Part shown: positions 26,727-35,259 of the stretch, piece after piece
Layout of the letters: every line of letters begins with the position of its first letter
How positions within the stretch are numbered: position 1 is the stretch's first letter
NCBI GenBank assembly: GCA_021323855.1
Contig: JAJPKE010000019.1
Coordinates: 62,001-126,000 of the forward strand
Origin: Chloroflexota bacterium
GTDB lineage: Bacteria > Chloroflexota > Ktedonobacteria > Ktedonobacterales > JADMIN01
Reading direction: 5' to 3'
DNA length: 64,000 nt
Notes under the pieces: model-generated
Databases searched by the model: none
The model's input: only the letters and a program-made list of their open reading frames with translations
Told to the model about the DNA's origin: nothing
Made by a program: the position numbers and the translations under genes

Positions 26727-27914
26727 ATGCAAGAGGAACACGAAGAAGAGCAAACAGACGAACAAATAAAGGAGCTGCCCGATCAGGCGGCGCTGCGTGC
26801 GCAACTCGTGCAGCGCTTGCGCGCGGTCGGCACGCTTCAGGATGAGGCGGTAGCGCGCGCGCTGGCGACCGTGCCGCGCCATCTTTTCCTGCCCGGCGTG
26901 CCACTTGCGCAGGCATATGCCGATACTGCCATTCCGACGCATTGGAAAGATCACGTTGCTATCAGTTCGGCCTCGCAGCCGGCCATCGTGGCGATCATGC
27001 TGCAACAACTCAATGTCGCGCCTGGTATGCGCGTATTGGAGATCGGCGCAGGCACCGGCTACAACGCCGCCCTGCTTGCGGAACTGGTAGGACCATCTGG
27101 CAGTGTTACGACGCTCGATATAGATGACACCATCGTCGCGGAGGCCACCGGGCATCTGGCCGCCGCTGGCTATCCGCAGGTGCGCGCGATTGCCACGGAT
27201 GGCGCTGCCGGCTGGCCGGCAGGCGCACCGTATGACCGCATCATTCTCACCGTCGGCGCATCGGACATCACACCCGCCTGGTTCGAGCAACTACGTGAAG
27301 ATGGTCTGCTGGTGCTACCGCTCTGGCTTGGCGGCGTCGAGTTGAGCGTAGCGTTTCGCAAGCGGGAAAGCGCGCTGGTAAGTGAATCACAGACGCCCTG
27401 CGGCTTCATGCGCCTGCGTGGCGAGGAGGCCGGCGCAGAGCAATGGGTGGCGCTGCCCAAAGGACGACAGCTCTTCGCTGAGCAGGCCGCTGGTCTGGCC
27501 GCGCCGGTTTCGCACCTGCTGGCGACGCGGCCCCGCCTGCGCTTCTGGTTGCGCCCACAGCCCTCATTCTTTCAGCATCTCAATCTGCGTGGTCATCGTC
27601 TGGTCGCCATCTATTCCGTGCGCAAACCAAAGCCTGGCCACCGTATGCCCGGTCGCTGGGGGATCTATGCGGAAGGTGCGGACGGTCCGTCGCTGGCGCT
27701 CTTCGCCTCGGCGGCGCCTGTTCTGCTCTCCTTCGGCGGTGCGGCGGCGGAGCGCATCATTGAGGAGGAGTTTGTGCGCTGGCAGCAGGCAGGCACGCCA
27801 CCAATCGAACGCTGGCGCATTATCGCCCGTCCCACAACGACCGCCGCCGCGCCGCCAGCAGATGATCTGTATGTGGCGCGGCGGCACTTCACCTTCATCA
27901 TCGAGACGCCATAA
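26727..27914 (+). CDS. Protein-L-isoaspartate O-methyltransferase family protein
   Basis: A 395-residue methyltransferase; the first 230 residues match Pcm, which methylates isoaspartyl residues in aged proteins for repair. ALATVPRHLFLP and YADTAIP are the family N-terminal motifs, and VLEIGAGTGYNAALLAELVG is the S-adenosylmethionine site. The last 160 residues are an extra domain not recognised here; similar two-part proteins occur in Actinobacteria and Chloroflexota. GGAGGACGGACC before the ATG at 26727 sets the start. It converges on the HtrA-type gene with 12 bases between stops. Confidence 0.87.
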   Translation: MQEEHEEEQTDEQIKELPDQAALRAQLVQRLRAVGTLQDEAVARALATVPRHLFLPGVPLAQAYADTAIPTHWKDHVAISSASQPAIVAIMLQQLNVAPGMRVLEIGAGTGYNAALLAELVGPSGSVTTLDIDDTIVAEATGHLAAAGYPQVRAIATDGAAGWPAGAPYDRIILTVGASDITPAWFEQLREDGLLVLPLWLGGVELSVAFRKRESALVSESQTPCGFMRLRGEEAGAEQWVALPKGRQLFAEQAAGLAAPVSHLLATRPRLRFWLRPQPSFFQHLNLRGHRLVAIYSVRKPKPGHRMPGRWGIYAEGADGPSLALFASAAPVLLSFGGAAAERIIEEEFVRWQQAGTPPIERWRIIARPTTTAAAPPADDLYVARRHFTFIIETP

Positions 27915-27926
27915 GACCTCTTATGG

Positions 27927-28970
27927 CTACCTTCTCGGCACGGCAACGGGGACTGCCACCTCAGCGGTCCGCGCGCCGCCGGTGGTCGCGCGAATCAGCG
28001 AGACTCGTACCTTCTGCCCTTCTGGCAGCCGTTCCAGGTAGCGCCGCAATTCATCCACCGAGCCGACGACATGATCGTCGAGCTTATAGATGACATCTTC
28101 GGGCTGGATGCCGGCGCGTTCGGCTGGCCCGCCGCGCACGACGTTCACCACCAGCACCGCGCCCGGCTTCTCCAGCTTGAGCGAATGGCGAATAGACGGC
28201 GAGAGTTGCGCGGTCTGCCCAACGATGCCCAGCGCCGCGCGCCGCACCGCGCCATCGCGCATCAGCATCGAGGCCACCCAGTTGACGGTATTGATGGGGA
28301 TGGCGAACGAGAGACCCTGCGTCTCGCGCAGCATCGCCACGTTGATGCCGATGACCTCGCCTTTGGAGTTGACCAGTGGACCACCGGAGTTACCTGGATT
28401 GATCGGCGCGTCGGTCTGGATGATATCTTCGATCATACGGTTGCCATAGCCGGGCAACGTGCGATGTAGCGCGCTGATGATGCCGGAGGTGACGGTACTT
28501 TGCAGTCCCGCCGGACTGCCGATGGCGACGACGAGTTGCCCGACTTGCAGCTTATCGGAGTTGCCGAGCTTTGCGGCGGGCAGCGGCTTGCCGTTGGGCG
28601 GCGAGATGCGCACCACTGCTACATCGGTATCGGAGTCCTGTCCCACCAGATCACCCGTCACATCCTGCCCATCGGCCAGCGTGACGATGATGCGCCGCGC
28701 GCCGTCTACCACATGGCTGTTCGTCAGAATGTAGCCGTCCGGCGCGAAGATGACGCCGGAGCCTGCGCCCTCGGCCAGCCGTGGCGTGACGCCATAGATC
28801 GTTCGCTCGTTGACCGCTTTCTGCACACCAACCTGCACCACCGCTGGCCCCACAAGGCCGACCACCTGGATGATCGTGCGCGAATAAGCGTCCAACGCTT
28901 CCGTCTCGCTGGGCGACACACCGCTTCTTGTCTGCTGTTGCTCATCGCCGGGGCGTCCGAACCACGCCAT
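27927..28970 (-). CDS. HtrA/DegP-type serine protease with PDZ domain
   Basis: A 347-residue trypsin-fold protease. The triad is His86 (NSHVVDG), Asp116 (SDTDVAVV) and Ser195 (NPGNSGGPLV), all intact. A single PDZ domain occupies about 245-340, with GIQPEDVIYKLDDH. Unlike most family members there is no signal peptide or membrane anchor before the protease domain. AGGAGGCAGGAACAT before the ATG at 28970 supports that start, and the 29 residues upstream in the frame (RRQEH and so on) do not make a signal either. The protein may therefore work in the cytoplasm. Confidence 0.9.
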   Translation of the reverse strand: MAWFGRPGDEQQQTRSGVSPSETEALDAYSRTIIQVVGLVGPAVVQVGVQKAVNERTIYGVTPRLAEGAGSGVIFAPDGYILTNSHVVDGARRIIVTLADGQDVTGDLVGQDSDTDVAVVRISPPNGKPLPAAKLGNSDKLQVGQLVVAIGSPAGLQSTVTSGIISALHRTLPGYGNRMIEDIIQTDAPINPGNSGGPLVNSKGEVIGINVAMLRETQGLSFAIPINTVNWVASMLMRDGAVRRAALGIVGQTAQLSPSIRHSLKLEKPGAVLVVNVVRGGPAERAGIQPEDVIYKLDDHVVGSVDELRRYLERLPEGQKVRVSLIRATTGGARTAEVAVPVAVPRR

Positions 28971-29174
28971 ATGTTCCTGCCTCCTGTGAATGCGAAAACT
29001 TGGGATAAGTGAATCTGCTCTACCCATTCTGAATGCGCGCCATCTGACACTCTGCATATCGTTTGTGGCGCCTGTAGGTCGTTATACAATCATACAATGG
29101 ATACGTAGCAATCCGCTGCCCTGTTGCGTCATTCTTGTGCGCCTGGCGGAAGGTTGGCGTATGGCGGGCGCAGC

Positions 29175-29204
29175 TTGCGAAGGGGCAGGCGCATGTGCTA
29201 TGCT
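29175..29204 (+). promoter_or_regulatory. Promoter candidate for tRNA-Lys
   Basis: TTGCGA (29175-29180), an 18-base spacer, and TATGCT (29199-29204). It lies 36 bases before the mature tRNA start. Confidence 0.5.
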
Positions 29205-29239
29205 GCTGTGGTGATAGTGAATGTCCATGCGATGCGCAT

Positions 29240-29314
29240 GGGGCCGTAGCTCAGTGGCAGAGCAGGGGCCTTTTAAGCCCTGTGTCGTGGGTTCGAATCC
29301 CACCGGCCTCACCA
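29240..29314 (+). tRNA. trnK: tRNA-Lys (TTT), CCA encoded
   Basis: The cloverleaf folds cleanly: acceptor GGGGCCG with CGGCCTC, D stem GCTC/GAGC, anticodon stem GGGGC/GCCCT around loop CTTTTAA (anticodon TTT), and T stem GTGGG/CCCAC with TTCGAAT. The discriminator is A and CCA is encoded. No integrase gene and no second copy of the tRNA 3' end were seen nearby. Confidence 0.97.
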
Positions 29315-29433
29315 TTTCCCCGCATCTATTCCCGCTTACCTCTGTTTTCCTCGCTAGCCCCTACATCACTTTTTCCGCTTCTTCACTCCATCGCTGTACT
29401 TCTTCTTTTAGACACCATTAGAGGGGAGTTGCA

Positions 29434-30693
29434 ATGGAACGAACCCGCATCTACCGGCTATATCACCTACGCCCAACACTCGCCAACCGCCTACGTGACG
29501 CGCAAATAGAGGCCGCTCGTGTTTGGACGCTCTGCCGCGACTTACATCTATACGCCCGTCAGCATGGGCTACCGTGGCCGAACCGCGATGACTTGCAACG
29601 CGCCACGAAAGGCGGTCAGTTTGCGCTGCACAGCCAGACAATTCAGATGGTCTGCCACACCTTCCTTGCCAACGTGGAAACCACACGCCAACTCAAAGCG
29701 ACCAATCCAAAGATGCGCTATCCCTATAAAGACAAGCGCTATTATCCGCTCTCCTGGCCCGCGCAAACGGTAAGCATTGAGCGCGGACGCATCGTGCTGC
29801 CGATGGGACGTGGACGACCGGCGCTCATCTTTCGCCTAGATACAAGCGGTTTGCCGGAGCGCGTTGGCGGTTGCAAACTCGTCTGGAAGGACGGCTATGA
29901 ACTGCATGTCAGCATACCGGTTGAAAATGAGGTGGTGGAAACAACGGCGCAAGAGGTGGGCAGCGCCGCTGAAATGGAAACTGTGCCTGTCCGCGCAACC
30001 GTAGACCTGGGAAAAATCCATCAGGCGGCGGTTAGCACCAACACCGGCAAGGCTATTGTCATCTCAGGACGTGGTATTCGCTCGCTCAAACGGCGACAGA
30101 ATATGGCGCTTGGTCAGATTGCCCGCAAGTGTTCCCGCTGTGAGCCAGGCTCCAAACGTTGGCGCGAACTGCAACACGCCCGCCAGCAACAGAGCGCACG
30201 CATCGAGCGTCAGGTACGCGATCTGCGCCACAAAGGCACGCGCAAAGTCATCACCTTCTGCCAGGAGCAGCATGTGAGTACGCTCTACATTGGCAATCCA
30301 CATGGAGTGCGCAAGCGTCTGACTGGCCGGCATCATCACCAGCGGATGAGCCAATGGGAGTATGGCAAAGGTATCGCCTATCTCACCGAGAAGGCAAAAC
30401 AGGCACGCATCGAGAGCTTCACTGGCAGTGAGCGGGGAACATCGAGCCAGTGTCCGGTATGCGGGCGCAAACAGAAGCCCAAAGGGCGCGAATGGGTTTG
30501 CCGCAATCCACAGTGCGGATTTCATGGCCATCGGGATGTCGTAGGCAGCGTCAATATGCACCCGCTGGCATACAACCAGAAGATTTCGTTTCCCGCTCAC
30601 ATTACGTATCAACGAGCCGGCCCTGTTCGGGTCTCGCAGCGGAATGAAGAGCCGCCGCGAGTGAGGCGACGCGCCTCAGCTAGCCCGTTGTAG
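29434..30693 (+). CDS. tnpB: TnpB, RNA-guided nuclease of an IS200/IS605-type element, non-canonical RuvC
   Basis: A 419-residue TnpB (OrfB, IS1341-like). These proteins use an RNA made from the element's right end to cut DNA. RuvC-I Asp191 is in VDLGKIHQAAVST. The zinc ribbon is C340-x2-C343 and C356-x4-C361, and RuvC-III Asp368 is in HRDVVGSVN. The RuvC-II strand reads LYIGNPHGV, so the usual glutamate is replaced by Asn288. Glu309 in SQWEYGKG, about 20 residues later, is a candidate substitute. The start has AGAGGGGAG 6 bases upstream. No TnpA transposase is present, so this is a solo tnpB. A highly structured segment follows it. It was inserted just after the tRNA-Lys gene. Confidence 0.9.
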   Translation: MERTRIYRLYHLRPTLANRLRDAQIEAARVWTLCRDLHLYARQHGLPWPNRDDLQRATKGGQFALHSQTIQMVCHTFLANVETTRQLKATNPKMRYPYKDKRYYPLSWPAQTVSIERGRIVLPMGRGRPALIFRLDTSGLPERVGGCKLVWKDGYELHVSIPVENEVVETTAQEVGSAAEMETVPVRATVDLGKIHQAAVSTNTGKAIVISGRGIRSLKRRQNMALGQIARKCSRCEPGSKRWRELQHARQQQSARIERQVRDLRHKGTRKVITFCQEQHVSTLYIGNPHGVRKRLTGRHHHQRMSQWEYGKGIAYLTEKAKQARIESFTGSERGTSSQCPVCGRKQKPKGREWVCRNPQCGFHGHRDVVGSVNMHPLAYNQKISFPAHITYQRAGPVRVSQRNEEPPRVRRRASASPL

Positions 30694-30890
30694 TCGCCCG
30701 GACACGGGCCACCAGCTAGCGAACCATTGGCTTCGTGGCTGGCGTTGTCCTGGGGAACTGGCAGATCAACTACCTGGATGGTCCAGGCGACCCGCAAGGG
30801 TCTGGCCTTACTGCCAGCATCGCCAGGAAACTCGAATGCTGTTGTGAGGATTCGAGCGTGTCATGCCTCGTGTCAGGGACATTGAGGCAT
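30676..30890 (+). ncRNA. Structured RNA segment at the tnpB 3' end (candidate omega/right-end RNA)
   Basis: Successive perfect or near-perfect stems fill the 205 bases between the tnpB stop and the next gene: GCCCG-GACA-CGGGC (30696-30709), CCAGC/GCTGG (30712-30742), then a three-way junction closed by CTGGCAG/CTGCCAG (30758-30764, 30811-30817) holding CCTGGA-TGG-TCCAGG and GACCC-GCAA-GGGTC. CTCGAAT/ATTCGAG (30831-30856) and ATGCCTC/GAGGCAT (30863-30890) follow. TnpB guide RNAs are encoded at this position. The exact ends are unknown, and the last hairpin may instead belong to the convergent hydrolase gene. Confidence 0.55.
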
Positions 30891-30897
30891 AGCAAGT

Positions 30898-31818
30898 CTA
30901 TCGTTCCACCAGTACGATGCGGTTGCGCAGCGTGCCGATGCCCTCGATGGTGGACTCCATGAGGTCGCCGGGGCGCAGGAATTCTTTGGGTGTGCGCCCG
31001 AAGCCAACGCCGCTCGGCGTGCCGGTGGCGATGATATCGCCCTGCTCCAGCGTCAGCACCTCTGAGAGCGCCGCGATAATCGCCGCCACGTCGAAGAGCA
31101 TCTGATCGGTGGTGCTGTCCTGCTTGGTGACGCCGTTGACTTCCAGATGCAGCCGCAACGCCTGGGGATCAGGTAGCTCGTCCGCTGTCACGAGACACGG
31201 ACCCATCGGGCAGGTGCCATCCAGACTCTTGCCCAGGAACCATTGGAGGCCGGTGCGGTGCTGAATGTCGCGCGCCGATATGTCGTTGACCACGGTATAG
31301 CCAAACACATGTGCCAGCGCATCTTCTTTGCGGATATGCCGCCCGGCTTGCCCAATCACCACGCCGAGTTCAACCTCCCAGTCGAGTTGGTCTGAGATGC
31401 CGGGGTCGAGGGGAATGTCGGCGTAGGGACCGGCCACCGTCGTCACCGCTTTGGTGAAGATATTCGGCGTCTCTGTCACCGTCACCTCCTGCCCGATAGC
31501 GCGCAAGGATTCGGCGGCGTGTTCAGCATAGTTGCGCCCCACACAGAAGATGTTCTTCCGTGGGCGTGGAATCGGCGCCAGAAGCTCAACCGCATCCAGC
31601 GGCAGAAGGGCATCCGCAGGCGCGCTGGTGATGAGCGTCTCAAGACGGCGGAGCGCCGGAGCGCCAGCGTCTATCAGCGCCAGCATATCGCGCAGTTCCG
31701 GCGCTGAACCTCCAACGGCCAGTTTCGCCACATCTACAACGCTCGCTTCCCGTTGAACGCCAATCCGTGTGCCTTCTGTAGCGCCTCTATTACGAAACGT
31801 CACCAATCGCATAGCCAT
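30898..31818 (-). CDS. Fumarylacetoacetate hydrolase family protein
   Basis: A 306-residue metal-dependent hydrolase or decarboxylase of the FAH fold. Family motifs are FCVGRNYAEHAAE, DWEVELGVVIG (metal ligands Glu and Asp), GYTVVNDISARDIQ and ATGTPSGVGFGR. The fold covers acylpyruvate hydrolases, 2-hydroxyhepta-dienoate isomerases and oxaloacetate decarboxylases; the substrate cannot be assigned from context because the neighbours are unrelated. The ATG at 31818 has a GATCGAGGG sequence just upstream. Confidence 0.92.
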   Translation of the reverse strand: MAMRLVTFRNRGATEGTRIGVQREASVVDVAKLAVGGSAPELRDMLALIDAGAPALRRLETLITSAPADALLPLDAVELLAPIPRPRKNIFCVGRNYAEHAAESLRAIGQEVTVTETPNIFTKAVTTVAGPYADIPLDPGISDQLDWEVELGVVIGQAGRHIRKEDALAHVFGYTVVNDISARDIQHRTGLQWFLGKSLDGTCPMGPCLVTADELPDPQALRLHLEVNGVTKQDSTTDQMLFDVAAIIAALSEVLTLEQGDIIATGTPSGVGFGRTPKEFLRPGDLMESTIEGIGTLRNRIVLVER

Positions 31819-32111
31819 CCCTCGATCTCTCTATTTGATGCAGCCAGATACGTCTCTTGCTCATTTTACCAGGATATGTTGGGAACATGGTTGAAGCAGT
31901 CGCTCCTCATATGTCAGACCGATACAGAGAGTCAGGGTAAGGATAAGCCTATTACTGATGCGTGTGGGGGATTTGCCGACACGTTTCGGGTACAAAATCG
32001 CGGCGCTTTCCCGACAGACCAATCATCGCATGCGCACCATAATAGGGCATGGAAAAGGTCATGAACGAACGCGAAACGCTCTCATGGCTAGTTGTATAAA
32101 GGAGGCCTGTT

Positions 32112-32843
32112 ATGGCTATCTCCAGCGATCCCCAGTTCAAGACGCAGCTAGCTCCCCAACCTACACGGCGGCGTGGCGCTCCCACCGTGCGTCATCCACT
32201 CCATCCACTGCACACCCGCCCGCATGTTGTGCGGCTGCCGCGCGCCAAGACGCGGCATGTCGCGGTCCCTGGAATGGCTGCGCAAAATATCGCACTTGCC
32301 GGCCTGCAACTCATCGTTGGGTATGAGTGGCTGGTTTCTGGCCTAGATAAAGTGCTACTGGGCACTTTCCCTAGCCAGCTGCCCGGTCTGCTGGCGGCGG
32401 CAACCAGTAGTGGACGATTGCCCGGCTTCTTCGCGGCGCTTCTTCAGCAGTTCGTCGCGCCGCATGCCGTCCTCTTCGGCTTGTTCATTGAATGGGCCGA
32501 GACGCTGGGAGGGTTGGGACTGATGAGCGCCGGATTGGTCACGCTGCTGCGTCCGTGGGCTGAACGCTATTTGAACGTCCGGGCGGCAACGATCTTTCTC
32601 TCTGTTGCGCGTCTCCTCGATGGAGTGTCGCTGGCAGCCGCAGCGGGGACGGGACTGCTTGGCCTCAGTTATTTTCTGCTGGATGGTCTGCCTACGCCGT
32701 GGTTCACACCCAGCGTCGCCTATGGTGGTGCGATTGATACTGGGCTGTTCCTGGCGGCAGCCAGCGCCGTGCTGGTGACCAGCCAACTCATTCAGTGGCG
32801 CCGTCAGTCATCCGCATCATCAGCGTCATCCAGCGCGCAGTAG
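32112..32843 (+). CDS. DoxX-like membrane protein
   Basis: A 243-residue protein with a basic His/Arg-rich N-terminus of about 55 residues and then four hydrophobic segments. LIVGYEWLVSGLDKVLLGTFPSQLP matches the entry region of DoxX and thiosulphate:quinone oxidoreductase DoxD proteins. Later LFGLFIEWAETLGGLGLMSAG carries a conserved acidic pair. A role in membrane redox chemistry is possible but no partner is adjacent. AAGGAGG 7 bases before the ATG gives a secure start. Confidence 0.75.
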   Translation: MAISSDPQFKTQLAPQPTRRRGAPTVRHPLHPLHTRPHVVRLPRAKTRHVAVPGMAAQNIALAGLQLIVGYEWLVSGLDKVLLGTFPSQLPGLLAAATSSGRLPGFFAALLQQFVAPHAVLFGLFIEWAETLGGLGLMSAGLVTLLRPWAERYLNVRAATIFLSVARLLDGVSLAAAAGTGLLGLSYFLLDGLPTPWFTPSVAYGGAIDTGLFLAAASAVLVTSQLIQWRRQSSASSASSSAQ

Positions 32844-32912
32844 TTGCCGTCCGGCGGCCAGAGGAATATCGTTCTGGCCGCCGGACTATTTCGTTTGGTA
32901 TGACTCGCTTGC

Positions 32913-33671
32913 CTATTCCTCATCCGGTGGATAGGTTTCGTGTGTCGCCAGTGAACGGTAGGAGTCATTTGAACGGTTTTGCTCTCGGGACGGTCTATCG
33001 CGTTCGGGTGAGGTATACGGGTTATAGGGATTATAGGGATTATACGGATTGTAAGGATTATAGGAGTCATAAGGATCAGGTGGTTCGTTGGAGCCGTCCA
33101 ACCCGGATCCATCGGCTGAGCCAGTGGCAGGGCGTTCGCCACTATCGCCACTATAGGAGGGCGGTGGAAACGAAGGTGTGGCAGTGCCGCCATAGAAGGA
33201 GCCGACGCCAAGCGGCTGGCTGTTTGTGCGGAACTCTGCCATGCGGCTGCTGGCAAACTGGTTGGCGCGATGCTCGCTCCACAGCGAACTACGAATATGG
33301 GCATCATGGATATCTTCGAGCAACTGGCGTAGCTCATAATCGCTGACCAGCGTACTCAATTGGAGGGACCGTTCACCGCTGGCCGACTGATGCTGCGCAA
33401 AGGCGTGCAGGCGTTCATCATAGCGTTCGGTGCTGATGATCGTGAGGACAACGCCGTTGACATGCCGAGTGACCGGCGCTCCGGTCGCCGCCAGTTGTTC
33501 GCGCAAAGCGCAGCACAGCGCGACTTCTTCGCCGCCGATGGTGGTGAGCATCTCGCGTTCGGCGCGTTCCGTCGCGCCATTGGAGAGCGCAACCTCCACC
33601 TCAACACTGGCTCGCTCATCTTGTAGCAGCGCATTTAGGGCTTCTAGCGTTTCGGGGTCTATCTGCGCCAT
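32913..33671 (-). CDS. Ferritin-like (DUF6306-type) protein with a Pro-Tyr-Asn repeat tail
   Basis: A 252-residue protein. Residues 1-140 are helical, with DPETLEALNALLQDERASVE and IGGEEVALCCALREQL, resembling small ferritin-like proteins called DUF6306; this match is from memory. The rest is low-complexity, with about five repeats of Pro-Tyr-Asn and a charged Ser/Arg tail, and is probably disordered. The start is the ATG at 33671, preceded by GTGAGG; a longer frame adds six residues. The gene is divergent from nuoA. Confidence 0.65.
   Translation of the reverse strand: MAQIDPETLEALNALLQDERASVEVEVALSNGATERAEREMLTTIGGEEVALCCALREQLAATGAPVTRHVNGVVLTIISTERYDERLHAFAQHQSASGERSLQLSTLVSDYELRQLLEDIHDAHIRSSLWSEHRANQFASSRMAEFRTNSQPLGVGSFYGGTATPSFPPPSYSGDSGERPATGSADGSGLDGSNEPPDPYDSYNPYNPYNPYNPYNPYTSPERDRPSREQNRSNDSYRSLATHETYPPDEE
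33011..33075. repeat. 9-base coding repeat
   Basis: Degenerate copies of GGATTATAG run head to tail and encode the Pro-Tyr-Asn repeats of the minus-strand protein. The array is in frame and free to expand or shrink by one repeat without breaking the gene. Confidence 0.8.
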
Positions 33672-33883
33672 AGATATCCTCACTCGCATGTACTGACATG
33701 ACCGGCGTTCACGGCTTACTGCATCATACTCTCTGCGTCAAATGTTCAGTTACCTCTACATGCTCCGGATGAGTCACTCAAATCGGGAAGGGCAGCGTTG
33801 CCAGCTAGAGACTGCCATAGATTGGTACTAGCTGGCGCACACCTGCCATCCTCCCCCGAACGGCGAAAATAGCCGGTTGCGCG

Positions 33884-33912
33884 TTGTCCGGTGGATAGGG
33901 CTATGGTATAAT
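33884..33912 (+). promoter_or_regulatory. Promoter of the nuo operon
   Basis: TTGTCC (33884-33889), a 17-base spacer, and a perfect TATAAT (33907-33912). Transcription from about 33919 would give a leader of about 190 bases before nuoA. No riboswitch fold was recognised in that leader. Confidence 0.7.
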
Positions 33913-34111
33913 CGGTGATGGCGCATTTCAAGAAGTGCTGCTGCGTTACCCCTACACGCGCGTCTGCGTCAGAACGGTAAATGCCTGTCCATCGGTGACG
34001 ACAGCATACCGCAAAACGCTCTCGCTCGCACGGATGAACTTCGACAACAGATAAGATAGACGATACGCAGCCTGATACAGGTGATACAGAGACGAACCCC
34101 AGGAGGTGCAA

Positions 34112-34483
34112 GTGGTCGCAACCGGCTATCTCTTTGCTGCAATTTTCTTTCTCGGCGGTTGTGCGTTTGTTCTCGGCGGCTTACAATTTGCAGACGTGCT
34201 GAATGCGCTGCTGCTCAAACGCAGACCGGCGAAAGATAAGCTCACGACCTACGAATCCGGCGAGACACCCATCGGTTCTGCGTGGGTTCAGTATCCGCTG
34301 GCGTTCTATATCTTTGCGCTGCTCTTCGTCGCCTTCGACGTGGATATCGTCTTCATTCTCTCCTGGGCAGTGATCTTCCAGCAGCTTGGTCTCTTCGGCT
34401 TCATCGAGATCGTCTTCTTCATCGCCGTGCTGGCGCTGGGTCTGGTCTATGCCTGGCGGAAGGGAGTCATCCGGTGGATTTAG
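34112..34483 (+). CDS. nuoA: NADH-quinone oxidoreductase subunit A
   Basis: A 123-residue membrane subunit of complex I with three helices. YESGETPIGSAWVQYPLAFY and VAFDVDIVFILSWAV are the family's conserved loop and helix; Asp and Glu near the second helix are kept. The start is GTG at 34112, because AGGAGG lies 5 bases upstream of it and would overlap an earlier GTG at 34106. Its stop overlaps the nuoC start by 10 bases. Confidence 0.93.
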   Translation: MVATGYLFAAIFFLGGCAFVLGGLQFADVLNALLLKRRPAKDKLTTYESGETPIGSAWVQYPLAFYIFALLFVAFDVDIVFILSWAVIFQQLGLFGFIEIVFFIAVLALGLVYAWRKGVIRWI

Positions 34484-35256
34484 TTCCAACCCAGAATACC
34501 GATCTCTCGCTGACGGCATATGACCCCAGGCAGGTCAACGTCTTACTTCAGCAATTGGCTCAGGTGGATGCTGCCCTCGGGCAAACAATTCCCAAACGTC
34601 GGTTGACCGGCGGCGCGGTTGGCATTGAAGTCTCTGCGGAGCAACTGCTGGATGTGGCGCGGCTGCTCCGCGATGCGCTTGGCTTTGAGATGATGACCTG
34701 CGTTTCGGGTGTTGATATGATTGACCATCTCGAATCCGTCTATCACTTCCGTTCGCTGCGCAACAACTGGCTGCTCCAGGCGCGAGTGAAGCTGCCGGCA
34801 GAGAACCCGCGCGTCGCCTCGCTGGTGAGCCTGTATCCATCTGCCAACTGGCTGGAACGCGAAACCTATGACCTCTTCGGCATCGTCTATGAAGGACATC
34901 CCGACCTGCGCCGCATTCTGCTGGACGATGATTTCTTTGGTCATCCGCTACTCAAGAGCTTCCGTCCCACGCCGCTGACCGTGCATGACCGCGCGACTAC
35001 CCAGAGCAGCGCCATGCAGGCGGTGGCAGGTGAACAGCAGCGCAACATCGAAACAATTACCCATAAGCATCTGGGGCAGGGCAATGAGGAGCGCCTGCAT
35101 CCGGGCAAGCTGACCTTTGGCAGCGCCGCCGTCTTCAAGCAGACGGGGCAGGGCGTTGAACCTGTCCCCGAAGATGCGCTGAATGCGCTGCCTGAGCCGG
35201 AAACACTCACCACCGACAATACCGAGGCCGGCCCGCCGAAAGAACAAAGGGGATAG
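34474..35256 (+). CDS. nuoC: NADH-quinone oxidoreductase subunit C
   Basis: The 30-kDa peripheral-arm subunit of complex I. The conserved core runs to about residue 165 and ends in ERETYDLFGIVYEGHPDLRRI and LLDDDFFGHPLLKSFRP. About 90 further residues, polar and Pro/Glu-rich, extend beyond the usual end. The start is GTG at 34474 inside the nuoA end, with AAGGGAG upstream. In most operons nuoB stands between nuoA and nuoC; here there is no room for it. Confidence 0.93.
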   Translation: MDLVPTQNTDLSLTAYDPRQVNVLLQQLAQVDAALGQTIPKRRLTGGAVGIEVSAEQLLDVARLLRDALGFEMMTCVSGVDMIDHLESVYHFRSLRNNWLLQARVKLPAENPRVASLVSLYPSANWLERETYDLFGIVYEGHPDLRRILLDDDFFGHPLLKSFRPTPLTVHDRATTQSSAMQAVAGEQQRNIETITHKHLGQGNEERLHPGKLTFGSAAVFKQTGQGVEPVPEDALNALPEPETLTTDNTEAGPPKEQRG

Positions 35257-35259
35257 GCA

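Noticed and set aside
29240..30693. tRNA-Lys as the attachment site of an integrative element
   Set aside because: No integrase and no second copy of the tRNA 3' end were found. IS605-type elements do not use tRNA genes as sites.
33011..33075. Short repeats as a CRISPR or intergenic array
   Set aside because: They are in-frame codons of a low-complexity protein tail.
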